From: Ehretia macrophylla
Taxonomy: Eukaryota; Streptophyta; Magnoliopsida; Boraginales; Ehretiaceae
NCBI GenBank assembly: GCA_037974665.1
Contig: CM075767.1
Coordinates: 560,501 to 624,500, forward strand
Direction of reading: 5' to 3'
DNA length: 64,000 nt
Made by a program: the position numbers and the translations under genes. Numbering within the stretch: position 1 is the first letter of the stretch; every line of letters starts with the position of its first letter. Positions 36,100 to 47,910 of the stretch are shown here, in pieces. A model generated the notes under the pieces. That model was not told the origin of the DNA and did not search any database. It saw only the letters and a program-made list of their open reading frames with translations.

Positions 36100-36113
36100 G
36101 CAACAGTGGTTGC
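36100..36113 (+). other. Conserved LTR stem-loop (alpha-2, left)
   Basis: GCAAC, loop AGTG, GTTGC after CCCTCACTG and before TCATACC. The right LTR copy (48260-48273) reads GTAAC...GTTGC, which keeps pairing by a U-G pair. Confidence 0.6.
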
Positions 36114-36786
36114 TCATACCTCGATATATGTTTCAGGATGTGCTGAGGGTGATCCCTAGCTAGTTGAGGTGTTAGTAGAGGAGGAGGAGGAAGTTCAGAC
36201 TGATCATTTACCTTAGTTGTTGTGCCTGATAGCTTGAGGTGGTTTTTGTTCTTGCTGCTATTTGGGAGACTCATTTGTTTATCTTATGTTCTATTTTGTA
36301 GCCTAAGTGCTATGTTTATGCTATGATATGTAACTATAAGATCAAGTTAGAAGGTTGTAGTTGTAGATTTGAAACTTTGGCCTGTAATAACTTAAATTCC
36401 TGTTTTCAGTTTCCTTGTGTGCTTGGGGTGAACTTATGGTTGTTTGATTGGTTTTAACTTCCTAAGAATGTTTAATTGCTAACATAGAATGGTATGATAA
36501 GCGAATGAAGACAAAGATTTTAGGACTATTATTGCATGCTTGTGTGTATTTATATTGTCTTGTGTTGCTTAAGGCTCGGATGGCCTTGAAGTTTGAATTT
36601 CAATTACAGATGTTGTTCCTTTTGCTTCGTGGTTTTATTTGATTGTTTACAGGTTTTCAGAATATCCACAGTACAGGAGAAACTCTGTCCGTTTTCCCCT
36701 AAAATTTTGAGATTGGGTTGGAATTGGGTTGAGAATAGCTTGGTTATTAGAGCCTCTGGTCTCGTGAGGGATCGGGGCGTTATAGG

Positions 36787-36798
36787 TGGTATCAGAGC
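36787..36798 (+). promoter_or_regulatory. Alpha-2 primer binding site
   Basis: TGGTATCAGAGC, 2 nt after the LTR; followed by AGCCGGGATAGGGTCCTCGG. Confidence 0.92.
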
Positions 36799-37443
36799 TT
36801 AGTTAGCTCTAAGCCGGGATAGGGTCCTCGGCCTGTCGGGTAGTAACCCTTGCATGTGTGCTTGTTAAGTGTGTGTCTTGAAAGTGTATGCCTGCATGTT
36901 TGATTGTGTGTCTTGTATTGAATGTGTGCACCTATGTGATATAATTATGTGTTACGTGCTAAATGCGTGCTAAGTGAAGTAAAGTGGCTAGTTATGCATC
37001 AAATTGACTTCGTGAATTATTAATTTCTTGAACTGTTGCTTGTAATGTGTGTAATTTAATGTCTTTGATTGAGTTGTGTTATGCTTGACTTGATTATCGT
37101 GCTTGAATGACTTTGATGATTACACTATTTCACAAACTCTTTTATTAACATGTTTGCGTAATAGTTTAAAGAATGATTATACATATGCAATTGTTTGGCA
37201 TGCATACCTAGCCCGTCGAATGGTAAGAAAAACTCCTTCCTCCCCTGAAGAGAGGTGATTAGTGGCAGGCCTTCCAAATTATGTTGATTAGCAGAAATGA
37301 GAGGCAATTAATCAGCCTTTATTTGGGAATTGGTAGATATAGTTGGAGCTCAGTTATTGGGATTCTTCTAAGGCCTTCTTCAGTGCTTAGCGGTCATAAA
37401 TGAGTAGCTTCTTTTGGGGTTTCTATATGACAGTTCTCTAGAG
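36799..37443 (+). other. Alpha-2 interior, left part
   Basis: Leader followed by the beginning of the degenerate TATTGG/ATTCTT repeats (from about 37310). Non-coding. It continues at 39893 after the solo LTR. Confidence 0.7.
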
Positions 37444-37868
37444 TATATTGTCACGCCCCAACTCGACCCCACCTACAATCAGTCAGGACGCAACGGAATT
37501 TCGGCAGCGTAACGACAGTAAATAGATTTCCGAGGTTCTAAACCAACCTCATTAATAACATTAAACATCCAACTCTATAACCATACAAACAACAACTCCT
37601 CAACAGCATAACAAAACACAAAATAACCGTAATATACAATAATCAGTCTTTGTTATCTGCCTCCGTTCCAACATAACATACAATACCTTAACCTTATCAT
37701 ACATTTCAAAAATAAGTTGAGACACATCTACAACTTAACCATAGACAAAAGAAAGCCAATAAGTTAACATCATTTGGATCATTATCTTTTCAACATCTAT
37801 TACAATAATAACCATAAAACATATAAAAGTCTATTAAGCTAATATACATGACATTAAACAACATAGAA

Positions 37869-37961
37869 TCATGGATAAGACTCAGGAACATATGACTCGT
37901 CCACGTAAGGCACATTTTCCTCCTCAGGAGGCACGTACCCGTAATCCGGCTCTGCAACACC
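37869..37961 (-). other. LTR-borne short acidic reading frame (beta solo LTR)
   Basis: 31 codons with stop, directly after a CTTACAG|G acceptor-like site: it begins GVAEPDYGYVPPEEEN, continues with VPYVDESYVPES and ends YP. It is intact and open also upstream through the stem-loop (DPHWAYVYKL). Copies at 9883-9975, 48950-49002 (continuing before 34220) and 53683 downward share it. Confidence 0.5.
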
Positions 37962-37987
37962 TGTAAGCATGCAATAATAGAGAGTGA

Positions 37988-38003
37988 GCTTATATACATA
38001 AGC
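37988..38003 (-). other. Conserved LTR stem-loop (beta solo LTR)
   Basis: GCTTAT, loop ATAC, ATAAGC: a perfect 6-bp stem between AGAGTGA and CCAGTGAGG. Confidence 0.6.
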
Positions 38004-39892
38004 CCAGTGAGGATCCGATAGATCTCGACAGTATTCACTACGCTCCTTGGATTTAGTCCTTTGAGCAAGTAAACACACAACAACATAAATAATGCTATCA
38101 TCACATAACTATATAACCAATCAATAAAGGATACTCTATTTGGTGTAGCTCCAAACGCCATCACGATCTCAACCGTTCTTCTTATAACTCCCCATTACTC
38201 ACGCACCCGAGGTACCTCACTAGCCCCTCCCTCCATGACACCTCCGTCATGTGAGCTGGGGGTAGCCTATGGCAGTCATGCCGTTATCAACCCGACAGCC
38301 CAATGCTGCCCGAGAGGTGGCACACACATACCAAGACTCCATAATCATCATCAATCATCAATCAATCATCAATCAATCAATTGGGAGATTAGCAACGAAA
38401 GTGCCCGATTCCCGAACTCAATAATAATCAATCAATAACATCAATATAACATCAATATTTAATTAAACAACAAACAACGAAGTTAGATGACAAAGTAGGC
38501 CATCTAACCGGACATGCATTATATACACAATTAAACCCTAAATTACTCATCAACAACTCACCATTCAACACTCAAACACTACCCAACCATCTAAAGGCAT
38601 CGTTCAAGAAATTAAAGAATGACAACCTAAACTTCTAAAATTCATAACTTACAATCTACTAATCCAAACATTGCCAAATCAGTTTCTATCACTCACCCAT
38701 TCAACCTACTACATTAGCCCTCTCGAAAATCCACCATAACACCTCCAAATCATGCCCGATAACCCTAAAACCCTAGGATGTCTTGGCTGAATTTTCCGGA
38801 TTTTCACACGAACCATGTAATCGAAAATTCGGCATTACAACAGCGCTAACACGTAATTATCAAGTATTTAGAAATCGACGGCAATCGATTTCGATCAACA
38901 CAACTCATTTAATTCAACTTTGAACATTTTAATCAAAATTAAATACCCGGAAAATAAAAATTATGCTACATCCGACAGAAATTCGTAGTATTGCATCAAA
39001 ATGATCCCTAGCATGCAAGGAGCAATAATCTATCATCAGATTTCAATTCTAACGGTTAAATTTTCATTTATGAGCAAAAGTATAAAAATGACATTTTGAG
39101 ATCTAGAATTTTTCTCTCACCTTTGATGCGATATAAGCCTAGGAATGCGTGCTATGCGTGCCCAACAAGCAGAATCCAAGTCGGTGCGAAGTTCTACGGA
39201 CAAAAACCAAGTTTTTCTTTGAAAAATTGGATTGAAAAGCTTTGAAATCTCTTTGGCTTTCTCTCCCTCAAACTCACGGCAATGTGTGTGTGTGTGGTGG
39301 TGTTTTTGTGTTATGTGAGTGTGTGTAACTACTTGAGCAAATATATTTAGTATTTTAAATAGTTTAAGTTAAGAAAACTATTATTTTTTTTATGTTTTAT
39401 TGACTTTAAACTCATTTTATTGCTCACCAAGGCTCAAAATAATTATGCAACCCCCAAGATATCTCAAGTGGATTATTTTTAGGTGACAAGAAGTTTTACA
39501 TTCAAAGAATTCCACCCGAGTCGGCTTAAAACTCGGTTTTTCGTAAAAGTCGGTGTAAAAACCCTAATAAATTCTTAAGCCGATTTTAAAACCGTTTTCA
39601 TCAAACACAGGTCTATTAAAGTCCGTGGACTAGGTCTAGAAGGGTTAAAAAGACCAGTTTCAAAATTTTAGCGGACGTGTTTTGAAAATACTATTCACTG
39701 AAAATCGACGATAAAATTTCTGACTCCGTTTTTGATAAAAATTTCATGAATGCACATTTAGCACGTATTAGGAGTATTGACATCAAAATTATAACTTTCT
39801 AGGTCCTATAGCACATAAACAGATCATATGCAAGCAAAACGAGGCATAGCACGTAAAACGAGATAAGCAGGAAAGTGGGGTTTCACATATAT

Positions 39893-40278
39893 TCTTGGTA
39901 TTTTCTTATCAGATATTCTTTTGGTATTCTTTTGTCAGCATCTCTCGAAAGAATTGGTATATATGATTCTTTTTAGCCTTATTATCTGGTATTATTTACA
40001 ATACTCCTGCTCGGAACTTTTATTGGTATTTTCCTCCGCTCTTAGATAGGATTCTATTCTTCTATGGTATTCGTGCCAGCGGGATTCTTATTTGGATTTC
40101 GAAGTAGCATCTCTATTGGAGCCTTTATTTGGCTTTATTACGTGAGGTTCGCAGATAATACTATTGGGATTTCTTAATGAGCTCCCACGAGAATTCGTAT
40201 ATGGTATTCTTGCTTAGCAACTGATGACGAATAATCGAAGTTGGTTTTCAGTTGATGCAGAGTTCTCTTGTGAAGAAG
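39893..40278 (+). other. Alpha-2 interior, right part
   Basis: Degenerate repeats such as TCTTGGTATTTTCTTATC and GGTATTCTTTTG, then the segment that reappears inverted in alpha-3 (44400-44640). No protein similarity. Confidence 0.75.
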
Positions 40279-40314
40279 AATTGCGTGGACACAATTTGTT
40301 TAAGGGGGAGAGGA
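40279..40314 (+). promoter_or_regulatory. Alpha-2 pre-PPT stem-loop and polypurine tract
   Basis: 40279-40296 is AATTGCG, loop TGGA, CACAATT, one C-to-T-type change from perfect; AAGGGGGAGAGGA ends at 40314 at the LTR. Confidence 0.9.
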
Positions 40315-41840
40315 TGTGAAGCCCGAGATTTTAGCTGTACATTCATTTACTGTTGCATCCATTGTTTGCGCATTTCCTTCTGTGCTTTATTAACTGTCTT
40401 CTTTAACTACTATTCATCCCGTTTTCAAACTACATTCTATTAGTGAATTAGCATTTTTATTAAATCCCATTAATTGTTATAGGAGTGGGAAAAATGTGCA
40501 ATTGAGCTAGAGGCGATATGAGAGCTCATTTAGAAAATGCTTTTAGTAGTTAAGTGAATAGTGTTACGTAACAAACTTAGAGATTTAAATAACTAACATT
40601 ACTTTTCACCTTAGGCATGTTTTTAAGTTAATAACGTGCATTCTAGTGACCTTTTAAATACCCAAACTTGACCCCACCTCAACTTAACCTTATATAATTC
40701 ACCTAAGCTCATTAAAACACAAAAAAAAGAAGAACAAATGTGTAGGAATTACTGTAGCAGGGCTGAAAATACCAAAGGAGAAGGAAAAAGGTGATTTTGC
40801 TCTTCAACTCTTCAAGCCAAGCCAATACAAGCCTAGAGCTAGTAGTTTAAGGTGTGTGCAAGCTTCCTAGGTGCTCCTACGCGCATTGGTGAGGAATTTC
40901 AAGGCTTATTTTTGCATTTCTAAATAGTTGTCATTTTCTTGATTTGTTGAAAATGTGATCAAATGCTATTGTATTGATTATCTATGCTATTATACCTTGC
41001 ATATGAGTGCTAGAGAACATATTTGAGCCATTGTTTCACTTTTTAAACGGTTAAAATCGTTAGTTTAATTTATGAGGTGAATAGTGATGTTTTTCTAGGG
41101 TTTTGTGTAATTGCACGTATTAGCTTGATTCAATACTCCTAATAGATGCCTTAGGTGCTAATGAAGGTATTCTAATAGCCCCGTGCACTTGAATTGCTCT
41201 AAAATCGCATAAAACGTAAAATAGTCGACTTTAATAAAGGGGTTTCGGGGTTAAGACGAATCCGGGTGGATTCGGGCTTTACTTTTGGTATTCTTAGGCT
41301 ACCTAGGTGCTATAGAAGCTTTTTTAACCCTTGTTTGAAGCCCGAATGAGGTACGCGTAGTTTAAAGCTATAAGAGGGAATTTGGGGCTTTCGGGGTAAT
41401 TGCAGGTAATTGGGCTTAATTGTGGGTTGAAAGGGTACCTTAGGGGTTTATTAGAGGATTGATGTAGCTTCCCCTCGAATATGAATCATTAATGTGAGTT
41501 TGGAAGAGAAATAGCTTGAATAACAAAGGGGTTTAGGTGCGATTTCGGTTATTTTGCGCTTCTAAGACCTTGGCACAATTTCTTGGGTGTTTAAATGTGA
41601 CTTCAAGTTGTTTTAGAGCTTTTGGCATGATTCTATGCTTGTCTTGTATATGCGCCTTTGTAAAATTGCTTATTCGCTCTTATAATTGTTTCTATTCTAA
41701 CTGCATCGAGGTCAACCTACTTTGTTGATCCTCCTAGGTGTTATTGCTTATATTATTGATATTAATGTGCCATTGTAAAGTGCATTGTATAATGGTTGCG
41801 CAACCATAGTGTCAGGGGCGGATGTGTTGAATATCGGCTG
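40315..41840 (+). repeat. Alpha-2 3' LTR, first part
   Basis: Matches 34225-35750; interrupted by alpha-3 at GGCTG (41836-41840). Confidence 0.94.
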
Positions 41841-44353
41841 TGTAATGCCCCGATCCCTCACGAGACCGGAGGCTCTAATGACCATGCTATTCTCAACCCA
41901 ATACCAAGCCCGGTCACAAATTTTTTTTTCCAAATGGTTAAGTCCGGACCCGACACACGGACAGAGTCTCCCCTGTACCGTGGACATTCTGAAAACCTGT
42001 AAACACTCAATAAAGCCACAACATAACAAGACATTCATTTATAGCTAAAGATCTTAGCTTTAAGGCCATCCGAGCCTTAAGACATACAAACAGTTTAGAT
42101 ACAGACAAGCATGCATTCATAACTTAACTTCTTTACAAAACCGCTTATCATGCCACTCCATGATAGCTTTTAAGTATTCTTAGAAATTGAAAACAACCAG
42201 TCATTCACTCCCAAGCATGCGAAGAAGCTAATAGCAGAAATATAAGTTATTACATGCCATGGTTCTAAATCTACCACTACAACATCTATCCCTCAATTTG
42301 CAAACTATATAATATACACATATCACTTAGGTTACAAAATAGAACATAAAGTAAAGAAAACAAGTCCTACTCTCATCAACAAGAACATAGTCCACCTCAA
42401 GCAACTAGACACAGCAACTAATGCAACTCCTCCAACTGCGCCACCTGAAACATGTTAGCGAGGTATGAGCAACCACTATTGCCCAGTGAGGGATAAGGTC
42501 CCGGGGCGTGCAATGCGACAAGTAATACAGTTAACAACAATAACAATTGAGCAAATCAAGAAACAATGATAGCTTAAATAACCACATATTTGAAAGGATA
42601 CATTTCTCATAACCCCTATACACCAATCTTCACTGGTCTTCATTCACGATCCACGAACCACGATCACGATCACGATAAGCCGGCATAACCCCAAACACTC
42701 CAGTGGGTGTACTCCGGATGTACCCCGATAATCCTACGACCCAACATTCCCTGGCAATCTCCGGACCAGGCGAATGAGGGACTAGGGCACGGAGATTGAA
42801 TATCCACCGGCAAGCCCTCTGCCGCCCAGCCGATATTCAACGCATCCGCCCCTGACACTATGGTTGCGCAACCACTATGCAATGCACTTAACAATGGCAA
42901 GTTAATAGCAATAATATAAGCATTAACACATAGGAGGATCAACAAAGTAGGTTGACCTCGAGGCAGTTAGAATAGAAGCAATTATATAAGCTAATAAACA
43001 GTTTTACAAAGGGACATTTACAAAATAAGCATATAATCATACCAAAAGCTCCAAATCAACTTGAAACCACATATAAACACTCAAGAAGTCATGCCATGGG
43101 TTTAGAAGTGTGAGTCAACCGAAATTGCACCTAAACCCCTTTATTTTTCAAACTATTTCTCTTCCAAACCAAGGTTAATGATTCCATTTTCAAGGGAAAC
43201 TCTCACAACCTTCTAACTAACCCTCAAGGTACCCTCTCAACCCTCTAACTCATTCAAACGCCCGCGATTACCCCGAAAACCCCAAATTCCCTCTTATGGC
43301 TTTAAACTACACATACCTTATCCGGGCTTCAAACAAGGGTTATCAAAGCTTCTATAGCACCTAGGTAGCCTAAGAATACTAGAAGTGAAGCCCGAATCCA
43401 CCCGGATTCGCATGAACCCCGAAACTTCTTTGTTAAAGTCGGCTATTTCACGTTTTATGCGATTCTAGAGCAATTCAAGTGTACGGGGCTATTAGACTAC
43501 CTTCATTAGCACCTAAGGCATCTATTAGGAGTGTTGAATCAAGCTAATACATGCAATTACACAAAACCCTAGAAAAACGTCACTATTCACCTCATAAATT
43601 CAAATGACGATTCCAACCGTTTAAAATGAGAACTAATAGCTCAAATGTGTTCTCTAGCACTTATATACAAGGTATAATAGCATAGATAAGCTTTGCAATA
43701 GCATTTGATAACATTTTCAACAAATCAAGAAAAATGTAACATTTTAGATATGCATAAAAAGTCATGAAAACCTTCACCAATTGCGCGTAGGAACTCTCGG
43801 GAGGCTAGCAAACACCCTAAACTACTTGCTCCTAGCTTGGCTTGGCTTGGCATGAAGATTTGATGAGCAAAATCCTCTCATTCTCCTCCTATACTATTCT
43901 CGGATTTGCTACAGTGATTTTTCAGCATTTGCTCTTTTTTTGTTTTTTTGTTTTTATGAGCTAAATGGTCATGTGTTGAGTAGATATACTAAATGGCTAA
44001 GTTGGGTGATTAAATGGGTTACTAAAATGAGCGTTGTTAACTTTAAAACGAGCCTAAGGTGTTAAACATAGGCTAGCTAATTAAATCTCTAAGTTATGTT
44101 ACGTAACACTATTCATTGAACTACGAAAATCATTTTCTAAACGAGCGCTCCTATCGCTTCTAGTTCAATTGCACATTTTCCCACTCCTTTAACAATTAAT
44201 ATGATTTAATAAAAATGTTAATTCACTAATAGAATGTAGTTTGAAAATGGAGTGAATAGTAGCTACAGAAGTCAGTTAGTAAAGCACATAAGTAAATGCG
44301 CAAACAAGGGATGCAACAGTAATTGAATGCATGGCTAAATCTCGGGCGTCACA
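41841..44353 (-). repeat. Alpha-3 3' LTR
   Basis: TGTAATGCCCCGATCCCTCA to GGGCGTCACA. Palindrome GGTTGCGCAACC at 42862-42873, stem-loop at 42469-42482 (one U-G pair in element sense). The acidic frame is not preserved here. Confidence 0.94.
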
Positions 44354-44389
44354 TCCTCTCCCCCTTAAACAAATTGCGTCCACGCAATT
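44354..44389 (-). promoter_or_regulatory. Alpha-3 polypurine tract and pre-PPT stem-loop
   Basis: TCCTCTCCCCCTTAAAC abuts the LTR; 44372-44389 is AATTGCG, loop TCCA, CGCAATT. Confidence 0.9.
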
Positions 44390-45382
44390 CTTCTTCACAA
44401 GGGAACTCCACAACAACTGAAAACCAACTCCGATTACTCGTCATCAATTGCTAAGCAAGAATACCATATACGAACTCTCGTGGGAGCTCATTAAGAAATC
44501 CCAGTAGTATTGCCTGCGAACCTCACGTAATAAGGCCAAATAAAGGCTCCAATAGAGATGCTACTTCGAAATCCAAATAGGAATCCCGCTGGCACGAATA
44601 CCATAGAAGAATAGAATCCCAACTAACAGTGGCGAGAAAATACCAATAAGAATTTAGAGTACAAATACCGAAGATAATTCCATATAATAAGGCTGATTAG
44701 AATCCCAAACTAAGTCTTCCGAGTAATACCAGCAAGAAAATACTAGAAGGATACTCAATAAGAAAACCGAGAGAACGGTCATATAGAAATCCCAAAGGAA
44801 GCCATTCATTTCTGACTATTGAGCGTAGAAGAATGCCTTGGAAGAAATCCCAATAACTGAGCTCCGCTTACAACATTCTCATTCCCGCTAATCCACACAA
44901 CTTGGAGGGCTTGTTGCTAATCACTTCTCTTCAGGGGGAGGAAGAAGTCTTTCTTACCATTTCAACGGGACATGTATGAATGCCAAGATATCACATTTAC
45001 ACATATATGTTTTAAACTATTATGCAAACATGTTTATATAAGAGTTTATGAAACAGTGTAATCATCAAAGTCATTCAAGCACGACAATCAAGTCCATCAT
45101 AGCACAACTCAATCAAAGACTTTTAAATACACACATTACAAGCAACAGTTCAAGCAATTAACAATTCACGAGGTCAATTTGATGCATAACCAGCCACTTT
45201 ACTTCACTTAGCACACATTTAGCACGTAACACATAATTATATCACATAGGTGCACACATTCAATACAAGACACACAATCACACATGCAGGCATACACTTT
45301 CAAGACACACTCTTAACAAGCACACACGCAAGGGTTACTACCCGACAGGCCGAGGACCCTGTCCCGGCTTAGAGCTAACTAA
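44390..45382 (-). other. Alpha-3 non-coding interior
   Basis: 44400-44870 is degenerate repeat DNA (minus strand GGTATTCTTG-like units) homologous to alpha-2 39893-40278; 44940-45380 is leader. No coding signal. Confidence 0.78.
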
Positions 45383-45394
45383 GCTCTGATACCA
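45383..45394 (-). promoter_or_regulatory. Alpha-3 primer binding site
   Basis: Minus strand TGGTATCAGAGC, 2 nt from the LTR start at 45397. Confidence 0.92.
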
Positions 45395-45396
45395 CC

Positions 45397-47905
45397 TGTA
45401 ATGCCCTGATCCCTCACGAGACCGGAGGCTCTAACGACCATGCTATTCTCAACCCAATACCAAGCCCGGTCACAAATTTTTTCCGAATGGTTAAGTCCGG
45501 ATCCGACACACGGACAGAGTCTCCCCTGTACCGTGGATATTCTGAAAACCTGTAAACACTCAATAAAGCCACAACATAACAAGACATTCATTTATAGCTA
45601 AAGATCTTAGCTTTAAGGCCATCCGAGCCTTAAGACATACAAACAGTTTAGATACAGACAAGCATGCATTCATAACTTAACTTCTTTACAAAACTGCTTA
45701 TCATGCCACTCCATGATAGCTTTTAAGTATTCTTAGAAATTGAAAACAAGCAGTCATTCACTGCCAAGCATGCGAAGAAGCTAATAGCAGAAATATAAGT
45801 TATTACATGCCATGGTTCTAAATCTACCACTACAACATCTATCCCTCAATTTGCAAACTATATAATATACACATATCACTTAGGTTACAAAATAGAACAT
45901 AAAGTAAAGAAAACAAGTCCTACTCTCATCAACAAGAACATAGTCCACCTCAAGCAACTAGACACAGCAACTAATGCAACTCCTCCAACTGCGCCACCTG
46001 AAACATGTTAGCGAGGTATGAGCAACCACTGTTGCCCAGTGAGGGATAAGGTCCCGGAGCGTGCAATGCGACAAGTAATACAGTTAACAACAATAACAAT
46101 TGAGCAAATAAAAAAACAATGATAGCTTAAATAACCACATATTTGAAAGGATGCATTTCTCATAACCCCTATACACCAATCTTCACTGGTCTTCATTCAC
46201 GATCCACGAACCACGATCACGATCACGATAAGCCGGCATAACCCCAAACACTCCAGTGGGTGTACTCCGGATGTACCCCGATAATCCTACGACCCAACAT
46301 TCCCTGGCAATCTCCGGACCAGGCAAATGAGGGACTAGGGCACGGAGATTGAATATCCACCTGCAAGCCCTCTGCCACCCAGCCGATATTCAACGCATCC
46401 GCCCCTGACACTATGGTTGCGCAACCACTATGCAATGCACTTAACAATGGCAAGTTAATAGCAATAATATAAGCATTAACACATAGGAGGATCAACAAAG
46501 TAGGTTGACCTCGAGGCAGTTAGAATAGAAGCAATTATATAAGCTAATAAGCAGTTTTACAAATGGACATTTACAAAATAAGCATATAATCATACCAAAA
46601 GCTCCAAATCAACTTGAAACCACATATAAACACTCAAGAAGTCATGCCATGGGTTTAGAAGTGTGAGTCAACCGAAATTGCACCTAAACCCCTTTATTTT
46701 TCAAACTATTTCTCTTCCAAACCAAGGTTAATGATTCCATTTTCAAGGAAAACTCTCACAACCTTCTAACTAACCCTCAAGGTACCCTCTCAACCCTCTA
46801 ACTCATTCAAACGCCCGCGATTATCCTGAAAACCCCAACTTCCCTCTTATGGCTTTAACCTACCCATACCTTATCCGGGCTTCAACCAAGGGTTATCAAA
46901 GCTACTATAGCATCTAGGTAGCCTAAGAATCCTAGAAGTGAAGCCCGAATCCACCTGGATTCGCATGAACCCCGAAACTCCTTTGTTAAAGTCGGCTATT
47001 TCACGTTTTATGCGATTCTAGAGCAATTCAAGTGCACGGGGCTATTAGACTACCTTCATTAGCACCTAAGGCATCTATTAGGAGTGTTGAATCAAGCTAA
47101 GACGTGCAATTACATAAAACCCTAGAAAAACGTCACTATTTGCCTCATAAATTCAAATGACGATTCCAACCGTTTAAAATGCGAACTAATAGCTCAAATG
47201 TGTTCTCTAGCACTTATATACAAGGTATAATAGCATAGATAAGCTTTGCAATAGAATTTGATAACATTTTCAACAAATCAAGAAAAATGTAACATTTTAG
47301 ATATGCATAAAAAGTCATGAAAACCCTCACCAATTGCGTGTAGGAACTCTCGGGAGGCTAGCAAACACCCTAAAATACTTGCTCCTAGCTTGGCTTGGCT
47401 TGGCTTGAAGATTTGATGAGCAAAATCCTCTCATTCTCCTCCTATTCTATTCTCGCATTTGCTACAGTGATTTTTCAGCATTTGCTCTTTTTTTGTTTTT
47501 GTTTTTATGAGCTAAATGGTTATGTGTTGAGTAGATATACTAAATGGCTAAGTTGGGTGTTTAAATGGGTTACTAAAATGAGTGTTGTTAACTTTAAAAC
47601 GAGCCTAAGGTGTGAAACATAGGCTAGCTAATTAAATCTCTAAGTTATGTTACGTAACACTATTTATTGAACTATGAAAATCATTTTCTAAACGAGCGCT
47701 CCTATCGCTTCTAGTTCAATTGCACATTTTTCCCACTCCTTTAACAATTAATATGATTTAATAAAAATGTTAATTCACTAATAGAATGTAGTTTGAAAAT
47801 GGAGTGAATAGTAGCTACAGAAGTCAGTTAGTAAAGCACATAAGTAAATGCGCAAACAAGGGATGCAACAGTAATTGAATGCATGGCTAAATCTCGGGCG
47901 TCACA
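45397..47905 (-). repeat. Alpha-3 5' LTR
   Basis: Direct copy of 41841-44353; stem-loop at 46022-46035 is fully paired, palindrome at 46415-46426. Confidence 0.94.
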
Positions 47906-47910
47906 GGTTG

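Larger units (their letters stand above)
34225..36784 (+). repeat. Alpha-2 5' LTR
   Basis: Starts TGTGAAGCCCGAG and ends GGGGCGTTATA, where CA has changed to TA. It holds the palindrome GGTTGCGCAACC (35704-35715), a TATA-like TATATTTAA (35997-36005) and the stem-loop (36100-36113). The acidic frame after TTTCAG|G (36126 onward) has a stop at its eighth codon. Confidence 0.94.
37444..39892 (-). mobile_element. Beta solo LTR
   Basis: A single 2439-bp beta LTR (37449-39887; TGTCACGCCCCAACTCG to GGGGTTTCACA) with a perfect TATAT duplication (37444-37448, 39888-39892) and no interior. This is the usual result of recombination between two LTRs. It is inserted in the alpha-2 interior. Confidence 0.94.
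41836..47910 (-). mobile_element. Alpha-3, non-autonomous LTR element
   Basis: The element is 41841-47905, with LTRs of 2513 and 2509 bp, a 1043-bp interior, PBS and PPT. Flanks GGCTG (41836-41840) and GGTTG (47906-47910) are a duplication with one C-to-T change. It sits inside the 3' LTR of alpha-2, a member of its own family, in opposite orientation. The LTRs are very similar. Confidence 0.94.
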
